A stretch of 61,321 bases of DNA from Candidatus Allofournierella pullistercoris (GTDB lineage: Bacteria > Bacillota > Clostridia > Oscillospirales > Ruminococcaceae): contig JAHLFP010000031.1 in assembly GCA_018883715.1 (NCBI GenBank), positions 1 to 61,321 of the forward strand, read 5' to 3'. The notes below the pieces were generated by a model that was not told where the DNA came from, did not search any database, and saw only the letters and a program-made list of their open reading frames with translations. Positions within the stretch are counted from its first letter, which is position 1. Each line of letters begins with the position of its first letter. The translations under genes were made by a program, and so were the position numbers. This document shows, one piece after another, positions 48,851 through 57,055 of the stretch.

Positions 48851-50146
48851 ATGAGTGTTTTTTTACAGGATGGCCTTTATACCTATATAAACCTATTGCT
48901 GATTGGATGGGTTGCCTTATTTCTCCGCTGTGTGATAGCGGGGCGCTCCAAAATCAAGCAGGGGATTTCCGGCTGGATGGGACAGTCCTTCTATCTACTG
49001 GGCAAAAAAGGGGAGTGGATGGAACGCCACCTTGCCACACCTCTGTTTTGCATTCCGGTGGGGATGTACGTAGTACAGCTTACCGCACTGCAAAGCCTTT
49101 GGATTGAGCAGTGGCCCCAGACCATGCAATTTTTGTGTGTAGTGTGTGAGCATCTGGTGGCAATCTGTCTGATTGGTAAAATTGTGTTTGCCACCCGGTA
49201 TACACCACTCCAAATTGGGGTGGTGTTCAGCGTGTTTTTTGTGTTTCGCTGGGTGTTTATTAACAACCACGAAAAATGGATGCTGATTGCACTGCTGTTC
49301 TGCCTTGCCGCAAAGGAGGTAAATCTCCGCCTTGCCGCTTGGGTGGATGGTATCCTTGTGGCGGTGAGCTGTCTTGCGGTGGTAGTAACCTCCCTTTTGG
49401 GCATTGTGCCCACCCTGGTGGAGGAATCCCACCGTGGCATACGCAACAGCTTTGGGTACGGATGGTACAACTATCTGGGGGCTATCCTGCTGGGGCTGGG
49501 ACTGATTTATGTGTATTTGCGCAGCGTCCGCCGTCCCGCATGGTATGACACGCTGGTGCTGTTGTCCCTGGCGGCCTTTAGCCATGTAGGGCCAAACAGC
49601 CGGGCCGCCACCATGGGCTTGTTGCTGCTGGTATTGGGGTGGTATCTGGTGGGATTTTGTCCCAACCTTTGGAAGAATACCGGGTTTCAGGCTCTTGTGG
49701 CCTGCTTACCATTGCTTTTGTGCATGGCAAGTGGCATTATGGTGCTGGGCTGGCGGGATAATGCTGGTTGGGCCCATCAGCTGAATCAGCTGTTCAGTGG
49801 GCGGCTGGAACTGGCCTCTCAGGCGCTGGAAGGAACATCCTTTGCCATTGCGGGACAAGCACCTGCGGACTGGATGCTGGTGGATAACGTGTATCTGTAC
49901 CACTGGATTATCAGCGGCCCGGTGGCAAGCCTGCTTCTTTGGGCGGGCTTCAGCCTTGGCATTGCCCGGATGTTACGTCATCAGCATGTGCTGGAAGCCC
50001 TTTGCCTTTCCGTCATGGCCCTGCATGGACTGATGGAACACCATATCTTGTGGGCAAACCTGAACATTGGAATCTGGCTACTTTGTGGGGTGGTCTACTG
50101 GACAAACCCGCCCCAAAGCTTTGCACCACAGCGTACAACCAAATAA
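48851..50146 (+). CDS. Polytopic membrane protein, possible O-antigen polymerase/ligase (Wzy-like)
   Basis: The 431-residue protein has about ten to twelve hydrophobic segments. A stretch in the middle (RNSFGYGWYNYLG) and a later periplasmic loop with LFSGRLELASQALEG and DNVYLYHWIISG recall the conserved Arg and SGR/DNxY features of Wzy polymerases and WaaL ligases. I am fairly sure it belongs to this broad group but not of a named family. It is the first gene of an operon with a YfcE-type phosphodiesterase and luxS, away from the polysaccharide clusters. GGAGG lies before the ATG. Confidence 0.65.
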   Translation: MSVFLQDGLYTYINLLLIGWVALFLRCVIAGRSKIKQGISGWMGQSFYLLGKKGEWMERHLATPLFCIPVGMYVVQLTALQSLWIEQWPQTMQFLCVVCEHLVAICLIGKIVFATRYTPLQIGVVFSVFFVFRWVFINNHEKWMLIALLFCLAAKEVNLRLAAWVDGILVAVSCLAVVVTSLLGIVPTLVEESHRGIRNSFGYGWYNYLGAILLGLGLIYVYLRSVRRPAWYDTLVLLSLAAFSHVGPNSRAATMGLLLLVLGWYLVGFCPNLWKNTGFQALVACLPLLLCMASGIMVLGWRDNAGWAHQLNQLFSGRLELASQALEGTSFAIAGQAPADWMLVDNVYLYHWIISGPVASLLLWAGFSLGIARMLRHQHVLEALCLSVMALHGLMEHHILWANLNIGIWLLCGVVYWTNPPQSFAPQRTTK

Positions 50147-50160
50147 AAGGAGAATGAATT

Positions 50161-50709
50161 ATGAAACTACTCATTGCATCGGATTTGCACGGCTCTGCTT
50201 ACTATTGCGAAAAGCTCATGGAACGAATCCAGGCGGAACAGCCGGACCGGATTCTTCTGCTGGGTGATTTGCTCTACCACGGCCCCCGCAACGACCTGCC
50301 CCGAGAGTATGACCCCAAGCGGGTGATTGCCATGCTGAATGCCCATAAAGACCGCATCATTGCGGTGCGGGGCAACTGCGAGGCAGAAGTGGATCAGATG
50401 GTGCTGGAATTCCCGGTGATGGCGGATTACACCACCCTGCTTTTGGACAACAACAAACTGTTGTTTGCAACCCATGGGCATCTGTTCTCTCCTGACCACC
50501 TGCCCAGCCTGCCTGCCGGCAGTGCCTTTGTGTTTGGACACCTGCATGTGAAGCACACCCACTGGCAGGAGGATACCCTGATTTTGAATCCCGGCAGTCT
50601 GTCCATCCCCAAGGATGGCTCCAACAGCTATATGACCTATGAAAATGGAGTGTTTACCACCCGCGAAATGGACGGCACCCCCATTACCAGCATTGCATTT
50701 GAACAATAA
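50161..50709 (+). CDS. YfcE/MJ0936-type metallophosphodiesterase
   Basis: The 182-residue phosphodiesterase has the metal-binding motifs of the calcineurin-like superfamily: IASDLHGS (residues 4-11), LLGDLLYHGPR with D and GD, RGNCE, and the C-terminal ATHGH and FGHLHVKHT. YfcE proteins cut phosphodiesters such as bis-pNPP; the natural substrate is unclear. AAAGGAG precedes the ATG, 14 bases after the previous gene. LuxS is encoded 14 bases further on, so these three genes are likely co-transcribed. Confidence 0.92.
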   Translation: MKLLIASDLHGSAYYCEKLMERIQAEQPDRILLLGDLLYHGPRNDLPREYDPKRVIAMLNAHKDRIIAVRGNCEAEVDQMVLEFPVMADYTTLLLDNNKLLFATHGHLFSPDHLPSLPAGSAFVFGHLHVKHTHWQEDTLILNPGSLSIPKDGSNSYMTYENGVFTTREMDGTPITSIAFEQ

Positions 50710-50723
50710 AAGGAGCAATTTTT

Positions 50724-51185
50724 ATGAAAACCATTGCCAGCTTTACGGTGGATCATGACAAGCTTGAGCCGGGAATGTATATCTCCCGGGTGGACGGAGA
50801 CGTGGTGACCTATGATTTGCGGATGGTCAAACCCAACGGCGGTGTGTATCTGCCCAATCCCGGCATGCACACCTTCGAGCACCTGTTTGCCACCTATGCC
50901 CGCAACTCCCAGTACGGGGACCAGGTGGTCTATGTAGGGCCCATGGGATGCCGTACCGGATTTTATCTGTTACTGCGGGACAACGTAACCCGCCAGCAGG
51001 CACTGGACCTTGTGAAGGGATGCTTTGCTTTCATCGCCCAGTATGAGGGGGAAATCCCCGGCACCCAGAAAAAAGAATGCGGTAACTATCTGGAACATGA
51101 CCTGCAAGCGGCCAAGGAGATGGCGGCTTCCATGTGCAAAACACTGGAACACGTCACCCCCGCCACCATGGATTATCAGGCATAA
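50724..51185 (+). CDS. luxS: S-ribosylhomocysteine lyase (AI-2 synthase)
   Basis: The 153-residue enzyme turns S-ribosylhomocysteine into homocysteine and the precursor of autoinducer-2. Zinc ligands are His49 and His53 (HTFEH) and Cys119 (KKECGNY), and the catalytic Cys76 lies in GPMGCRTGF. Length fits. AAAAGGAG precedes the ATG. No mtnN (Pfs) is adjacent, so the methyl cycle genes must lie elsewhere. It ends the operon before a strong terminator. Confidence 0.97.
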   Translation: MKTIASFTVDHDKLEPGMYISRVDGDVVTYDLRMVKPNGGVYLPNPGMHTFEHLFATYARNSQYGDQVVYVGPMGCRTGFYLLLRDNVTRQQALDLVKGCFAFIAQYEGEIPGTQKKECGNYLEHDLQAAKEMAASMCKTLEHVTPATMDYQA

Positions 51186-51197
51186 ATAAAACTGTAT

Positions 51198-51246
51198 AAA
51201 AACCGGAAATTCCCGTCTAAAATACGGCGAATTTCCGGTTTTTGTG
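51198..51246 (+). terminator. Terminator after luxS
   Basis: AAAAACCGGAAATTC and GAATTTCCGGTTTTT pair with an inner CCG/CGG; T-run follows. Confidence 0.92.
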
Positions 51247-51289
51247 CAATATTTTAAAGGTCAAATTGCGATTATGAAAGATTTTCCTC

Positions 51290-51318
51290 TTGTCAGTAAG
51301 TTCCAGTTATGCTATACT
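51290..51318 (+). promoter_or_regulatory. Promoter of the siderophore uptake operon
   Basis: TTGTCA and TATACT are 17 bases apart; the start site is near 51325. The -10 box is covered by the first DtxR-like palindrome (51306-51321). Confidence 0.75.
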
Positions 51319-51321
51319 AAC
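51306..51321. promoter_or_regulatory. DtxR-like palindrome 1 over the -10 box
   Basis: GTTATGCTATACTAAC has GTTA/TAAC arms and is identical at 13 of 16 bases to the second site. The arms resemble the DtxR/IdeR iron box (TTAGGTTAGCCTAACCTAA). Overlap with the -10 box fits iron-dependent repression. No DtxR/IdeR gene lies in the window. Confidence 0.55.
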
Positions 51322-51325
51322 TGCA

Positions 51326-51377
51326 AACAGGGTGGTATTTTCCTGTAAATCTACTAGGAAAATCCACCTGTTTTTTT
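51326..51377 (+). terminator. Leader hairpin terminator in the siderophore operon
   Basis: A 17-bp stem with two single-base bulges pairs the stretch at 51326-51343 with that at 51356-51372 and runs into seven T. It lies just after the transcription start and far before the first gene, so it should attenuate the operon unless antiterminated, or it protects the leader. Confidence 0.7.
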
Positions 51378-51385
51378 AAGATGGT

Positions 51386-51401
51386 GTTAGGTTACACTAA
51401 C
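51386..51401. promoter_or_regulatory. DtxR-like palindrome 2
   Basis: GTTAGGTTACACTAAC has the same arms as site 1 and 13 of 16 identical bases, and is closer to the DtxR consensus. It lies after the leader terminator, about 85 bases before the first gene. Confidence 0.55.
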
Positions 51402-51485
51402 TCATTTCTAGTGGTTTACTAGGAAATGGAATCTGTTGATTGATAAATTGAGAGAAGCGAGGGGTTTCGTATCAAAAAGTATGGT

Positions 51486-52514
51486 TTGACTATCGTCCTT
51501 GCGGTGGCGCTGCTTGTGGCGAGCATCGCATCCCTGTTTGTGGGTGTGTTGGATGTAAATCTGGCGGGTCTTTTATCCGGCGACTTCCAGCAGTTGGAGA
51601 TTTTTGTTATCTCCCGTCTGCCCCGCCTGCTGGCAATCCTCTGCACCGGTGTGGGAATGAGCGTGGCTGGCCTGATTATGCAGCAGCTGTGCCGGAACAA
51701 GTTTGTTTCCCCCAGTACCGGAGCCACCATTTCCTCCGCCCAGCTGGGTATCCTGCTGGCATTGCTGTTCTGGCCCACCTCCAGCTTGTGGGGACGTGCG
51801 CTGTTTGCCTTTGCCACTGCCATCCTGGGCACCTGGATTTTTGTTTACTTTATCCAGCGCATCCAATTTAAGGATGTGGTGATGGTGCCTCTGGTGGGTA
51901 TCATGTTTGGTAACATCATTGGCGGTATTACCAGCTATCTGGCCTTTAAATACGAGATGAACCAGGCGCTTTCCACCTGGCTTGTAGGCCATTTCTCCAT
52001 GGTAATCAAAGGCCGGTACGAGCTTGTATACCTGGTGGTGCCTCTGGTGATTTTGGCCTTTATCTTTGCGGGCTACTTCAACATTGTGGGCATGGGACAG
52101 GATTTCTCCCGCAACCTTGGCGTAAACTACAATCTGGTTTTGTTCCTGGGACTGTCCATTGCGGCAATGATTACCGCCAGCGTGGTGGTAATTGTGGGAA
52201 GCATCTCCTACATTGGCCTGATTGTGCCCAATGTGGTAGCCATGTTCAAGGGTGACAACATCAAGGGAACCTTGGTGGATACCGCTCTGTTTGGTGCTCT
52301 GTTTGTGTTGGTGTGTGATATCATCAGCCGGATGGTCATTGCACCCTATGAACTTCCCATCGAGCTGGTGGTTGGCATCGTGGGCAGCATCATCTTTGTG
52401 GGAATGCTGTTCCGCCGTCTGAATGGCCCTCGTAGCAAAAGAGCGCGGCTGTCTGCGGGCGGTACTGGATGTAGTGCCAGTGCGGATTCTGCATTAAAGG
52501 AGGAGGCCGTATGA
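51486..52514 (+). CDS. Iron-siderophore ABC transporter permease (FecCD family)
   Basis: The protein of at least 342 residues is a FecCD/BtuC-type permease with about nine membrane segments and the pattern GMSVAGLIMQQLCRNKFVSPSTGA and PTSYIGLIVPNVV-like SYIGLIVPNVVAMF. It resembles YclN, FatD and CeuB of iron-siderophore importers. No standard start codon lies near a site: the annotated TTG at 51486 has none, while five codons upstream ATC AAA AAG TAT (51471) lies six bases after GAGGGG, which would give IKKYGLTIVLAV. I list the TTG; the true start may be ATC, or a base may be wrong. Confidence 0.9.
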   Translation: MTIVLAVALLVASIASLFVGVLDVNLAGLLSGDFQQLEIFVISRLPRLLAILCTGVGMSVAGLIMQQLCRNKFVSPSTGATISSAQLGILLALLFWPTSSLWGRALFAFATAILGTWIFVYFIQRIQFKDVVMVPLVGIMFGNIIGGITSYLAFKYEMNQALSTWLVGHFSMVIKGRYELVYLVVPLVILAFIFAGYFNIVGMGQDFSRNLGVNYNLVLFLGLSIAAMITASVVVIVGSISYIGLIVPNVVAMFKGDNIKGTLVDTALFGALFVLVCDIISRMVIAPYELPIELVVGIVGSIIFVGMLFRRLNGPRSKRARLSAGGTGCSASADSALKEEAV

Positions 52515-53479
52515 CCTCTGTTGTAAAAAAATCCAACAATCGCAAGCTGGCCATTCTGGCCTTGTTTACCGTACTGGTGTCGGTGGGCTATCTTGTGGTG
52601 GCAGTGGACCCCAAATATCTGTCCTTTGCCATGAGCCTGCGTGTACCCCGGCTGGTGGTTATGCTGGTGGTTGCCTTCTGCATTGGCAGTGCATCCATCG
52701 TGTTCCAGTCCATCATCAACAATAACATTGTTACGCCCTGTTTGCTGGGCATGAACTCGCTGTACACCCTGATTCACACCGCTGTGGTGTTCTTCCTGGG
52801 TTCGGGAAGCATCATTGCCACCAATGCTAACCTGGCCTTTGTGGTGGACTTGGTTTTGATGGGATTTGCGGCAACGGTTCTGTACAGCTACATCTTCAAA
52901 AAAACACGGCACAATGTGCTGTATGTGCTGCTGGTGGGTACGATTCTCACCTCTTTCTTCGGCAGCATCCAGAGCACCCTGACCCGTGTGATGGACCCCA
53001 ACGAGTACGACAACCTGCTGAGCACCCTTGTGGCAAGCTTCACCCGTGTAAACTCGGGTATCCTGCTGGTGGCAATTCTGCTCATGGTTGCGGTAGTTAT
53101 CTGGCTGCGCCGGGATTTGGCCTTGCTGGATGTAATCACCTTGGGCAAGGCACAGGCCATTAACCTGGGTGTGGACTATGACCGCACCATCCGCCGTTTG
53201 CTTTTGGGCGTGACCTTGTTCATCGCCATTGCCACCGCCATGGTGGGCCCGGTTTCCTTTATGGGCTTGATTGTGGCAAACCTGGCCCGGCAGCTGTTTA
53301 AAACCTATCGACATACTTATCTGATTACTGGCGCAGGATTCATTGGAATGGTGATTCTGGTGGGTGGCCAGCTGATTGTGGAACACGTTTATACCTATGC
53401 AGTTCCCATTAGTGTATTTATCACCGTGGGTGGCGGCATTTACTTCTTGTATCTGCTGATGCGACAGGGGAAAGGTTGA
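52511..53479 (+). CDS. Iron-siderophore ABC transporter permease, second subunit
   Basis: The 322-residue FecCD permease pairs with the previous protein (YclO/FatC-like): VLVSVGYLVVAVDPKYLSF, RVPRLVVMLVVAFCIGSASIVFQSIINNNIVTPCLLGMNSLY and C-terminal VGPVSFMGLIVANLARQLF. It overlaps the previous gene by four bases (ATGA). About nine membrane segments. The two permeases probably form a heterodimer. Confidence 0.92.
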   Translation: MTSVVKKSNNRKLAILALFTVLVSVGYLVVAVDPKYLSFAMSLRVPRLVVMLVVAFCIGSASIVFQSIINNNIVTPCLLGMNSLYTLIHTAVVFFLGSGSIIATNANLAFVVDLVLMGFAATVLYSYIFKKTRHNVLYVLLVGTILTSFFGSIQSTLTRVMDPNEYDNLLSTLVASFTRVNSGILLVAILLMVAVVIWLRRDLALLDVITLGKAQAINLGVDYDRTIRRLLLGVTLFIAIATAMVGPVSFMGLIVANLARQLFKTYRHTYLITGAGFIGMVILVGGQLIVEHVYTYAVPISVFITVGGGIYFLYLLMRQGKG

Positions 53480-53484
53480 TTTAT

Positions 53485-54240
53485 ATGATGCATATTAAAA
53501 ATCTTACCAAACGATATGAGCAAAAAACCGTTGTGGATGATGTAAGCTTTCAGATTCCCAAGGGCAAGGTAATTTCCCTGATTGGCCCCAACGGTGCAGG
53601 TAAATCCACCGTTATGGGCATGATTAGCCGTCTGGTGGCACGGGATGAAGGCTTGATTGAGTTTGAAGGCAAGGACTTAAAGCACTGGAAAAGCCGGGAG
53701 CTGGCAAAGCGCCTTGCAATCCTGACCCAGTCCAGCAACATCCAGATGAAGCTGACCGTGCGAGAACTGGTTTGCTTTGGACGCTTCCCGTATAGCGGCA
53801 ACAACCTGAACGAGGAAGATTACAAGATTGTGGATAAGGCCATCTCCTACATGGAGCTGGAGGAGTTCCAGGATCGCTTTATTGATGAGCTGTCTGGCGG
53901 TCAGCGTCAGCGTGCCTACATCGCCATGGTTATCGCCCAGGACACCGAATATGTCCTGCTGGATGAGCCCACCAACAACCTGGATATTTACCATGCAACC
54001 AACATGATGAAGATGGTTCGCCGCCTGTGCGATGAGCTGGGCAAGACCGTGATTCTGGTGTTGCACGAGATTAACTATGCCGCATTCTATTCCGACTATA
54101 TCTGTGCATTCAAGAATGGCAAGGTGGCAAAATTTGGTACTGTGGACGAGGTTATCACCAAGGAAAACCTGAGTGAGATTTACGGTGTAGATTTTGAGAT
54201 TCAAACCGTGGAAGGCCGTCCCCTGTGCCTGTACTACTAA
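53485..54240 (+). CDS. Iron-siderophore ABC transporter ATPase
   Basis: The 251-residue ATPase has Walker A GPNGAGKST (about 35), the LSGGQRQRAYI signature and Walker B YVLLDEPTNNLD, plus the H-loop VLHEINYA. It resembles YclP/FatE/CeuD. A TTG start nine bases earlier overlaps the previous stop, but the ATG at 53485 is nine bases after GGGGAAAGG and fits better. The gene encodes the energy-coupling part of the importer. Confidence 0.94.
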   Translation: MMHIKNLTKRYEQKTVVDDVSFQIPKGKVISLIGPNGAGKSTVMGMISRLVARDEGLIEFEGKDLKHWKSRELAKRLAILTQSSNIQMKLTVRELVCFGRFPYSGNNLNEEDYKIVDKAISYMELEEFQDRFIDELSGGQRQRAYIAMVIAQDTEYVLLDEPTNNLDIYHATNMMKMVRRLCDELGKTVILVLHEINYAAFYSDYICAFKNGKVAKFGTVDEVITKENLSEIYGVDFEIQTVEGRPLCLYY

Positions 54241-54322
54241 GTTATATCCTTTACTTTGTATCCGGAGCAGAGTGAAGTGTATAAACCGATACTATCTGTT
54301 ATACTTAAGGAGAGTTATACAA

Positions 54323-55342
54323 ATGAAAAAGATGCTTTCTATCCTGCTGGCCAGCGTGCTGGCAGTATCTGTGGCTGCTTGCAGCGTACCCGCACAGAGC
54401 GGCAACGCTTCCAGCGCAAGTGCTGATTCCGCTTCCACCTCTGCTTCCAGCGAGGTAGTGCGTGAGAACGTAACCATCAAGAGCCTGAACGGCAACAAGG
54501 AAACCGTTGACCTGGAAGTTCCTTTTAACGCAGAGCGCATTGCCGTTCTGGACATGGCTTCTCTGGACCTGCTGGACGCACTGGGCTTGGGCGACCGTGT
54601 GGTTGGTAGCGCAAGCACCAGCCTGGAGTATCTGCAGGAGTATGTAACCAACGACTCCGTTGCAAACCTGGGCACCATCAAGGAAGCTGACCTGGAAGCT
54701 GTTATGAGCAGCGAGCCGGATGTTATCTTCATCGGCGGTCGTCTGGCTGCACAGTACGATGCACTGAGCAAGATTGCTCCCGTTGTTTACCTGGCTACCG
54801 ACATCGAAAAGGGTGTTGTGCAGAGCGTGCGGGACAACGCAATGACCGTTGCAAGCATGTTCGGTGTAGAGGACAAAGTGGAGAGCCTGATGGCTGGTTT
54901 TGGTGCTCGCATTCAGGCTTTGCAGGAGTTTGCAAAGGGTAAGAATGCCATCATTGGTATGTGCACCAGCGGCAGCTTCAATGTGCTGGGCAACGATGGT
55001 CGTTGCTCCATCATCGGCCGTGAAATCGGCTTTGAGAACATCGGCGTAAACGCTGAGATTGACACCTCCACCCACGGCAACGAAGCTTCCTTCGAGTTCC
55101 TGGTGGAGAAGAACCCCCAGTACATCTTTGTAATGGACCGTGACGCCGCTATCAACTCTGACGGTGCAAAGCTGGCAGAGGAAATCATGGACAACGAGCT
55201 GGTGAACAAGACCCAGGCTGCTCAGGATGGCAACATTGTTTACCTGGCACACCCCTCTGTATGGTACACCGCTGAGGGTGGCATCACCGCTCTGGATTTG
55301 ATGCTGCAGGACCTGGAAACTGGTCTTGGCCGGAACGCATAA
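54323..55342 (+). CDS. Siderophore-binding lipoprotein
   Basis: The 339-residue lipoprotein has a signal peptide with lipobox SVAAC-S (MKKMLSILLASVLAVSVAAC), a Ser-rich linker (about 22-45), then a two-lobe class III binding fold (ERIAVLDMASLDLLDALGLGDRVVG; DLEAVMSSEPDVIFIGGRLA). It resembles YclQ/FatB/CeuE, which bind iron catecholate. The start follows AAGGAGAG; a longer frame to 54194 overlaps the previous gene. A strong terminator follows. The 83-base gap before it holds no clear promoter. Confidence 0.93.
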   Translation: MKKMLSILLASVLAVSVAACSVPAQSGNASSASADSASTSASSEVVRENVTIKSLNGNKETVDLEVPFNAERIAVLDMASLDLLDALGLGDRVVGSASTSLEYLQEYVTNDSVANLGTIKEADLEAVMSSEPDVIFIGGRLAAQYDALSKIAPVVYLATDIEKGVVQSVRDNAMTVASMFGVEDKVESLMAGFGARIQALQEFAKGKNAIIGMCTSGSFNVLGNDGRCSIIGREIGFENIGVNAEIDTSTHGNEASFEFLVEKNPQYIFVMDRDAAINSDGAKLAEEIMDNELVNKTQAAQDGNIVYLAHPSVWYTAEGGITALDLMLQDLETGLGRNA

Positions 55343-55352
55343 GTTTGCTTTT

Positions 55353-55386
55353 CCCCGACGAGAGTTTTCTCGTCGGGGTTTTTGTA
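55353..55386 (+). terminator. Terminator after the siderophore operon
   Basis: CCCCGACGAGA and TCTCGTCGGGG pair around GTTT, and TTTTT follows. Confidence 0.95.
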
Positions 55387-55599
55387 TAGCAAGTTAAAGT
55401 ATCTGGTATTAATTATGGAGCAAATATTGCAATCGAATATAGGATACAGAGCAAGTTAAAAGCAGGATAAAAGCAACAGAGCATTGTATCGTAAATTGCA
55501 CAAGTAAGCGTTGGACAAATATCCCATGGCACCAGGACAGCTGAAGATAAGTGACAATAGCCAGCGGTAAAATGGTCCATAAAAGCATCAAAGGACAGA

Positions 55600-55628
55600 A
55601 AAAAGCCCCAGTCATTGACTGGGGCTTT
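55600..55628 (-). terminator. Terminator after the SGNH/MBOAT operon
   Basis: AAAGCCCCAGTCA and TGACTGGGGCTTT pair around a one- to three-base loop; T6 follows on the minus strand. The 280 bases between the two terminators hold no convincing gene. Confidence 0.88.
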
Positions 55629-55664
55629 AGTATTTTACGGAAAATAAGAGGGAAAACCGGCCTA

Positions 55665-57044
55665 TTATGCGGCAAGGTTATCCGCAGGGATGGATTCTTC
55701 CTCAAACCCGGCGGCATAGGGTGTGCCGTATCCAGTTTTTTCGCTGGCGGCGGCAAACCACTCCGGGTCGATTACCACACAGTCGCCGGTGGTGCCTACC
55801 GTGGCTTCCAATGTAAGTTCTGGATGGCTTTCCCCATAGGTTGCGGCATACTCAATCTGGTAGGCAGTCTGCTCACCAGCCAGCGCCGCTTCCACACCGG
55901 GGAACATGAGCCTCAAGGCCTCGTCCTTGCAGTGAATTCCATCAAAAAAGAGGGATTCCGGGATGCCCACCCGGCTGGCATGATAACTGCCGTATACGGG
56001 AATGCCCTGCTCCTGGGCATACTGGCGGAGCCAAGGTTCCACCGCAAAGAAGCCTTCAAATCCGTCGGGGTTGTTGGCAAGGTGTTTCAGGATAAAGGGG
56101 TGATAGGGACTTAAAAGGAAAATCACCTTTACGCCCCGGCTTTGTACGTAGGAAACAAACTGCTGGAACAGCTGGGTGCATTTTTCGTCCATGGCAGAAA
56201 ATCCGTGCATAGACTCCATAGTACCCGCCTGACGCAGGGCCTCCGCCAGAACCTGTTCGCTGTCCCAACTGCGGAAGTCCAGCGGGTAATAGATGCTGCC
56301 ATCCGACTGCTTGACGCTGTAAGAAAGCTGGCTGATGTCCTGATTATTCAAAGACCGGAACAGTTCATCGCTTTGGGAACCATCGTCGGAAGATTCTTCG
56401 CTTTTTTTGCTCAGATAATGCTGTACATTGCCCTGAAAGTAAGCTGGGTCAAGGAGCGCTTTCCAGCTTTCCAGCTGGCTTTCTGCCTCATAGCCGCTGT
56501 CGATTCCAAGGCCCAGCTGTAAAAACTCCTGAAATAACTCCTTGTCGGCCCGGTTGTTCAAATCGTCATAGGAAACCCCATTGAACAGCCACGGGTCAAC
56601 CTCGAAAATCAGGGTTTTAGGCAGTCGGTCCGCCCGGTCAAACAGGTAGAAGATATTCATCACATCCATCAAACCTGCACCGCTGACCCCCGCATTGAAA
56701 AAGCTGTCACTGCCGGCAAGCCCCTGGTTAAGCTGAAGCACCCGGCTGGAACCAATGGCTAGGGTGTCCGGGGTTTGTTCCGGGGTAAGATTTTGTGCGT
56801 ACACTTTAAGAACCTGACGCTCGTCCATCTGTTCATAGTGGGAGACGGACTGTCCTTCCAGCAACAGGTTTGCCACCTGCCGGGGGGCAAGTTCCCCCTG
56901 GAACAGACCGCTGATGTCCACCTTGTAGCTGAACCAAACCATGAAAATCAGGATGGGCAGAAAGGCGGCAAACTTGATGAAGATAGCAAGTAAGGTGCCT
57001 ATGCGCCGTACCAGCCAGCGCAGGCGGAGCATTGATTTTGTCAT
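55665..57044 (-). CDS. SGNH-like extracellular protein, partner of MBOAT
   Basis: The 459-residue protein has one N-terminal membrane helix (about 18-40) and an extracellular SGNH-hydrolase-like domain: LAIGSSRVLQLN near residue 98 gives the Ser, and FFDGIHCKDEA near 385 the Asp and His. Such proteins (DltD, AlgX, PatB type) complete O-acyl transfer to a wall polymer, with the acyl group supplied by an MBOAT protein. The C-terminal 80 residues are acidic and may be disordered. Start ATG 57044 has AAGGAG seven bases before; a TTG two codons upstream is too near. The MBOAT gene is 11 bases upstream. Confidence 0.82.
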   Translation of the reverse strand: MTKSMLRLRWLVRRIGTLLAIFIKFAAFLPILIFMVWFSYKVDISGLFQGELAPRQVANLLLEGQSVSHYEQMDERQVLKVYAQNLTPEQTPDTLAIGSSRVLQLNQGLAGSDSFFNAGVSGAGLMDVMNIFYLFDRADRLPKTLIFEVDPWLFNGVSYDDLNNRADKELFQEFLQLGLGIDSGYEAESQLESWKALLDPAYFQGNVQHYLSKKSEESSDDGSQSDELFRSLNNQDISQLSYSVKQSDGSIYYPLDFRSWDSEQVLAEALRQAGTMESMHGFSAMDEKCTQLFQQFVSYVQSRGVKVIFLLSPYHPFILKHLANNPDGFEGFFAVEPWLRQYAQEQGIPVYGSYHASRVGIPESLFFDGIHCKDEALRLMFPGVEAALAGEQTAYQIEYAATYGESHPELTLEATVGTTGDCVVIDPEWFAAASEKTGYGTPYAAGFEEESIPADNLAA

Positions 57045-57055
57045 GCTCAATCTCC

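Noticed and set aside
52346-55252. Long minus-strand frames over the siderophore operon (346 and 315 codons)
   Set aside because: They are shadows of ABC permease and binding-protein genes and have no ribosome sites.
55409-55756. A 115-codon minus-strand open frame between the siderophore operon and the SGNH gene
   Set aside because: It overlaps the SGNH gene's end and a terminator and has no site or recognisable family.
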